Shown here: positions 62,320 through 64,000 of the stretch, one piece after another
Layout: every line of letters begins with the position of its first letter
Position numbering within the stretch: the stretch's first letter is position 1
Assembly (NCBI RefSeq): GCF_014467055.1
Contig: NZ_CP060696.1
Location: forward strand, 372,001-436,000
DNA length: 64,000 bases
DNA from: Caproicibacterium amylolyticum
Lineage (GTDB): Bacteria; Bacillota; Clostridia; Oscillospirales; Acutalibacteraceae
Direction: 5' to 3'
Made by a program: the position numbers and the translations under genes
Notes under the pieces: model-generated
Database searches by the model: none
The model's input: the letters and a program-made list of their open reading frames with translations, nothing else
What the model was told of the DNA's origin: nothing

Positions 62320-63495
62320 ATGATTTCTGTTGGAATTGATGTCGCCAAGGACAAGCACGACTGCTTCATCATCAACTCAGAAGGCGAAGTTCTTGCGGAT
62401 GTTTTCACCATTCCAAACAACATGGATGGCTTTCAGCGCCTGCTGCAAAGGATTCGGGATTGCTCCTCGCCTCAGGACAAAATAAAAGTAGGGCTTGAGG
62501 CAACCGGGCATTACAGCTACAACATCCTTGGGTTTCTTCTTAACAACGGTCTTCCCACCTATGTCTTGAACCCCTTGCACACCAACCTTTACCGGAAAAG
62601 TCTCAGTCTCAGGAAGATGAAGACCGACCGAGTCGATGCGCGAACGATTGCAGCTATGCTTTTGTCCGATGTGAGCCTCAAGCTCTACACAGACACAGCA
62701 TACCACAATGAGGAGTTAAAGTCACTGACGAGATACCGTTTTGACAAGGTGAAAGAGCGCGGAAGGCTCAAGCAGTCAATTGCCCGCTTGGTCTGCATCC
62801 TGTTCCCTGAACTGGAAAAGCTGGTACCCACACTTCATATGGTCTCGGTCTACGCTCTGCTCGATGAGTTTCCTGGAGCAAAGCAGATTGCCAATGCGAA
62901 CCTGACGCATTTGAAATCCGCGCTTTATAGCGCTTCCAAGGGCCGCTACGGTAGGGACAAAGCTGTCGAGATACGCGAGTCGGCCAGGACCTCGATTGGC
63001 TCCGTGATGCCGGCAAAGTCGCTGGAGTTACGGCATACCATCCGTCTTATCCGGGAACTGGACGAAGAGATTGATGAAATTGAAGCGGAGATTCAGCAGA
63101 TCATGGATGAACTGCACTCTCCCATTACGACGATTCCCGGCATTGGCTGCCGAATGGCTGCCATGATTCTCGCTGAGGTTGGCGACTTTTCCCGCTTTGA
63201 CTCTCCCGACAAGCTGCTGGCTTACGCAGGGCTTTCGCCTTCTACTTACCAATCCGGGCAACTTAAGAATTGTTATGCCCACATGGAGAAACGCGGCTCC
63301 AGATACCTGCGCTATGCCATCTTCAATGCCGCCAAGTATGTCTGTCTTTGGGACCCGACCTTTTCTGCCTATCTTGCAAAGAAACGGGCAGAAGGCAAGC
63401 ATTACAATGTTGCCATCTCTCATGCTGCCAAAAAGCTGGTACGCCTCATTTTCGCCTTAGAGAAATCCGGAGAGTCTTACCGCTTGTCAGCGTAA
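62320..63495 (+). CDS. IS110-family transposase
   Basis: A 391-residue protein starting at ATG 62320 after GGAGG. The N-terminal RuvC-like DEDD domain starts GIDVAKDKHDCF and includes GLEATGHYSYNI and MKTDRVDARTIAAML. The C-terminal transposase_20 domain has IPGIGCRMAAMILAEVGDFS, LLAYAGLSPSTYQSG and the Ser-containing tail region. IS110 enzymes recombine DNA without inverted ends under guidance of the non-coding RNA. It has inserted between the yesMN pair and the binding-protein gene. It looks intact. Confidence 0.95.
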   Translation: MISVGIDVAKDKHDCFIINSEGEVLADVFTIPNNMDGFQRLLQRIRDCSSPQDKIKVGLEATGHYSYNILGFLLNNGLPTYVLNPLHTNLYRKSLSLRKMKTDRVDARTIAAMLLSDVSLKLYTDTAYHNEELKSLTRYRFDKVKERGRLKQSIARLVCILFPELEKLVPTLHMVSVYALLDEFPGAKQIANANLTHLKSALYSASKGRYGRDKAVEIRESARTSIGSVMPAKSLELRHTIRLIRELDEEIDEIEAEIQQIMDELHSPITTIPGIGCRMAAMILAEVGDFSRFDSPDKLLAYAGLSPSTYQSGQLKNCYAHMEKRGSRYLRYAIFNAAKYVCLWDPTFSAYLAKKRAEGKHYNVAISHAAKKLVRLIFALEKSGESYRLSA

Positions 63496-63863
63496 CTTTC
63501 ACTTGATAGTCTTTGCGGTACCCTGATGGGTCTCTGCTTTGCTATACCTTTTTGAGCCATCTGCTTTTTTGATCACCATCCTCAGTTTCGGGCTTGACTT
63601 TTAATAGTTAATCTTTCTATTGTAGCATGATTTCAAAGAAATCGGAATTCCTGTTTTACCCTTTTGCAAAAGAAGCAGAAAAAGTACATCTTACAGAGAA
63701 AAAATATATTATTTTTTTGCTTCCATGCAGAATGTGATAAGATAATGAATCATTTCTGTGCAAAAGTGCATTCAAATTTTCTTCTTCAAACGGTAAACTA
63801 AAAGCACAAACAAGCCGTACAGGAATCTTGTCCGGCGGCAATTAATGGGAGGTAATCAGAATT
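63496..63863. other. IS110 right flank and promoter region of next gene
   Basis: No gene is seen. The cctttttgagccatctgc stretch is probably the element's right side. The final 150 bp are AT-rich; ataagataatg (about 63736) could be a -10 region of the following gene. Confidence 0.4.
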
Positions 63864-64000
63864 ATGAAGCACAACAGACTGCGCCGCACCACAGCGGTAA
63901 TTTTAACAGCAGCACTTGCTGTGGGTTCTTTGGCAGGCTGTGGAGCAAACACTGCCAGCTCATCTGCCAATGGTGCCGGCAGTACAGCGGGCAGCAGTGC
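63864..64000 (+). CDS. Solute-binding lipoprotein (3' end outside window)
   Basis: ATG 63864 follows GGGAGG. The 45 visible residues are a lipoprotein signal peptide (TTAVILTAALAVGSLAGCGA) with lipobox LAGC, Cys26, and a Ser/Ala/Gly linker like that of the binding protein at 47338. With the yesMN pair upstream, an ABC sugar-binding protein is the likely identity. Confidence 0.75.
   Translation, partial: MKHNRLRRTTAVILTAALAVGSLAGCGANTASSSANGAGSTAGSS

Overview
This is a mobile-element-rich, low-to-medium GC stretch from a spore-forming Clostridia-type Firmicute. The evidence is a SpoIIID gene, a SpoIIQ-like M23 peptidase, a response regulator with a Spo0A-type output domain, AGGAGG-type ribosome binding sites and YesM/YesN-type regulation. 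A placement in Oscillospirales is only an inference. No rRNA, tRNA or CRISPR array was seen.

Layout. 1-2.5 kb: housekeeping/sporulation genes (M23 peptidase, Usp-like protein, spoIIID, two XRE regulators, one broken by a 7-bp duplication). 2.5-9.7 kb: degraded accessory DNA (integrase-like gene, ribbon-helix-helix protein with operators, decayed SF1 helicase, IS256-family remnants) plus an apparently intact MNT-HEPN fusion gene. 9.7-17.1 kb: bacteriocin locus A (HlyD-like protein, C39-peptidase ABC exporter, double-glycine peptide, CPBP protease, broken response regulator), interrupted by an IS3-family element. 17.2-26.7 kb: an IS256-family element, a type I restriction-modification operon (half-HsdS, HsdR, HsdS, HsdM) and a CoiA-like protein. 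26.7-30.4 kb: nested IS3/IS5 debris and a second, inverted copy of the 1,289-bp IS3 element. 30.5-37.2 kb: a broken ATP-grasp gene and a type I-C-like CRISPR effector operon, cas5-cas8-cas7-cas3, with no cas4/cas1/cas2 and no array. 37.4-39.7 kb: a frameshifted MFS exporter and its MarR regulator. 39.9-45.3 kb: a RiPP-like cassette (Cys-x2 repeat peptide, radical SAM/SPASM enzyme, ABC transporter, zinc-ribbon protein) flanked by two 977-bp direct repeats. 45.8-52.8 kb: a LacI-controlled sugar ABC transporter with a GH31 glycosidase. 52.8-58.8 kb: a mosaic of gene fragments followed by bacteriocin locus B, a decayed duplicate of locus A that keeps an intact Spo0A-like regulator and AgrC-like kinase. 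58.9-64 kb: a YesN/YesM two-component pair, an IS110-family element and the start of another solute-binding lipoprotein.

How the parts fit. The two bacteriocin loci have decayed in complementary ways: A keeps the exporter, peptide and CPBP protein, while B keeps the kinase and regulator. A short sequence upstream of the regulator is conserved in both, so B could drive A in trans. The restriction system, CRISPR effector operon, MNT-HEPN gene and CoiA-like gene form a defence-rich block separated by insertion sequences. The Cys-repeat peptide cassette and the array-less CRISPR operon are the strongest candidates for something poorly described.
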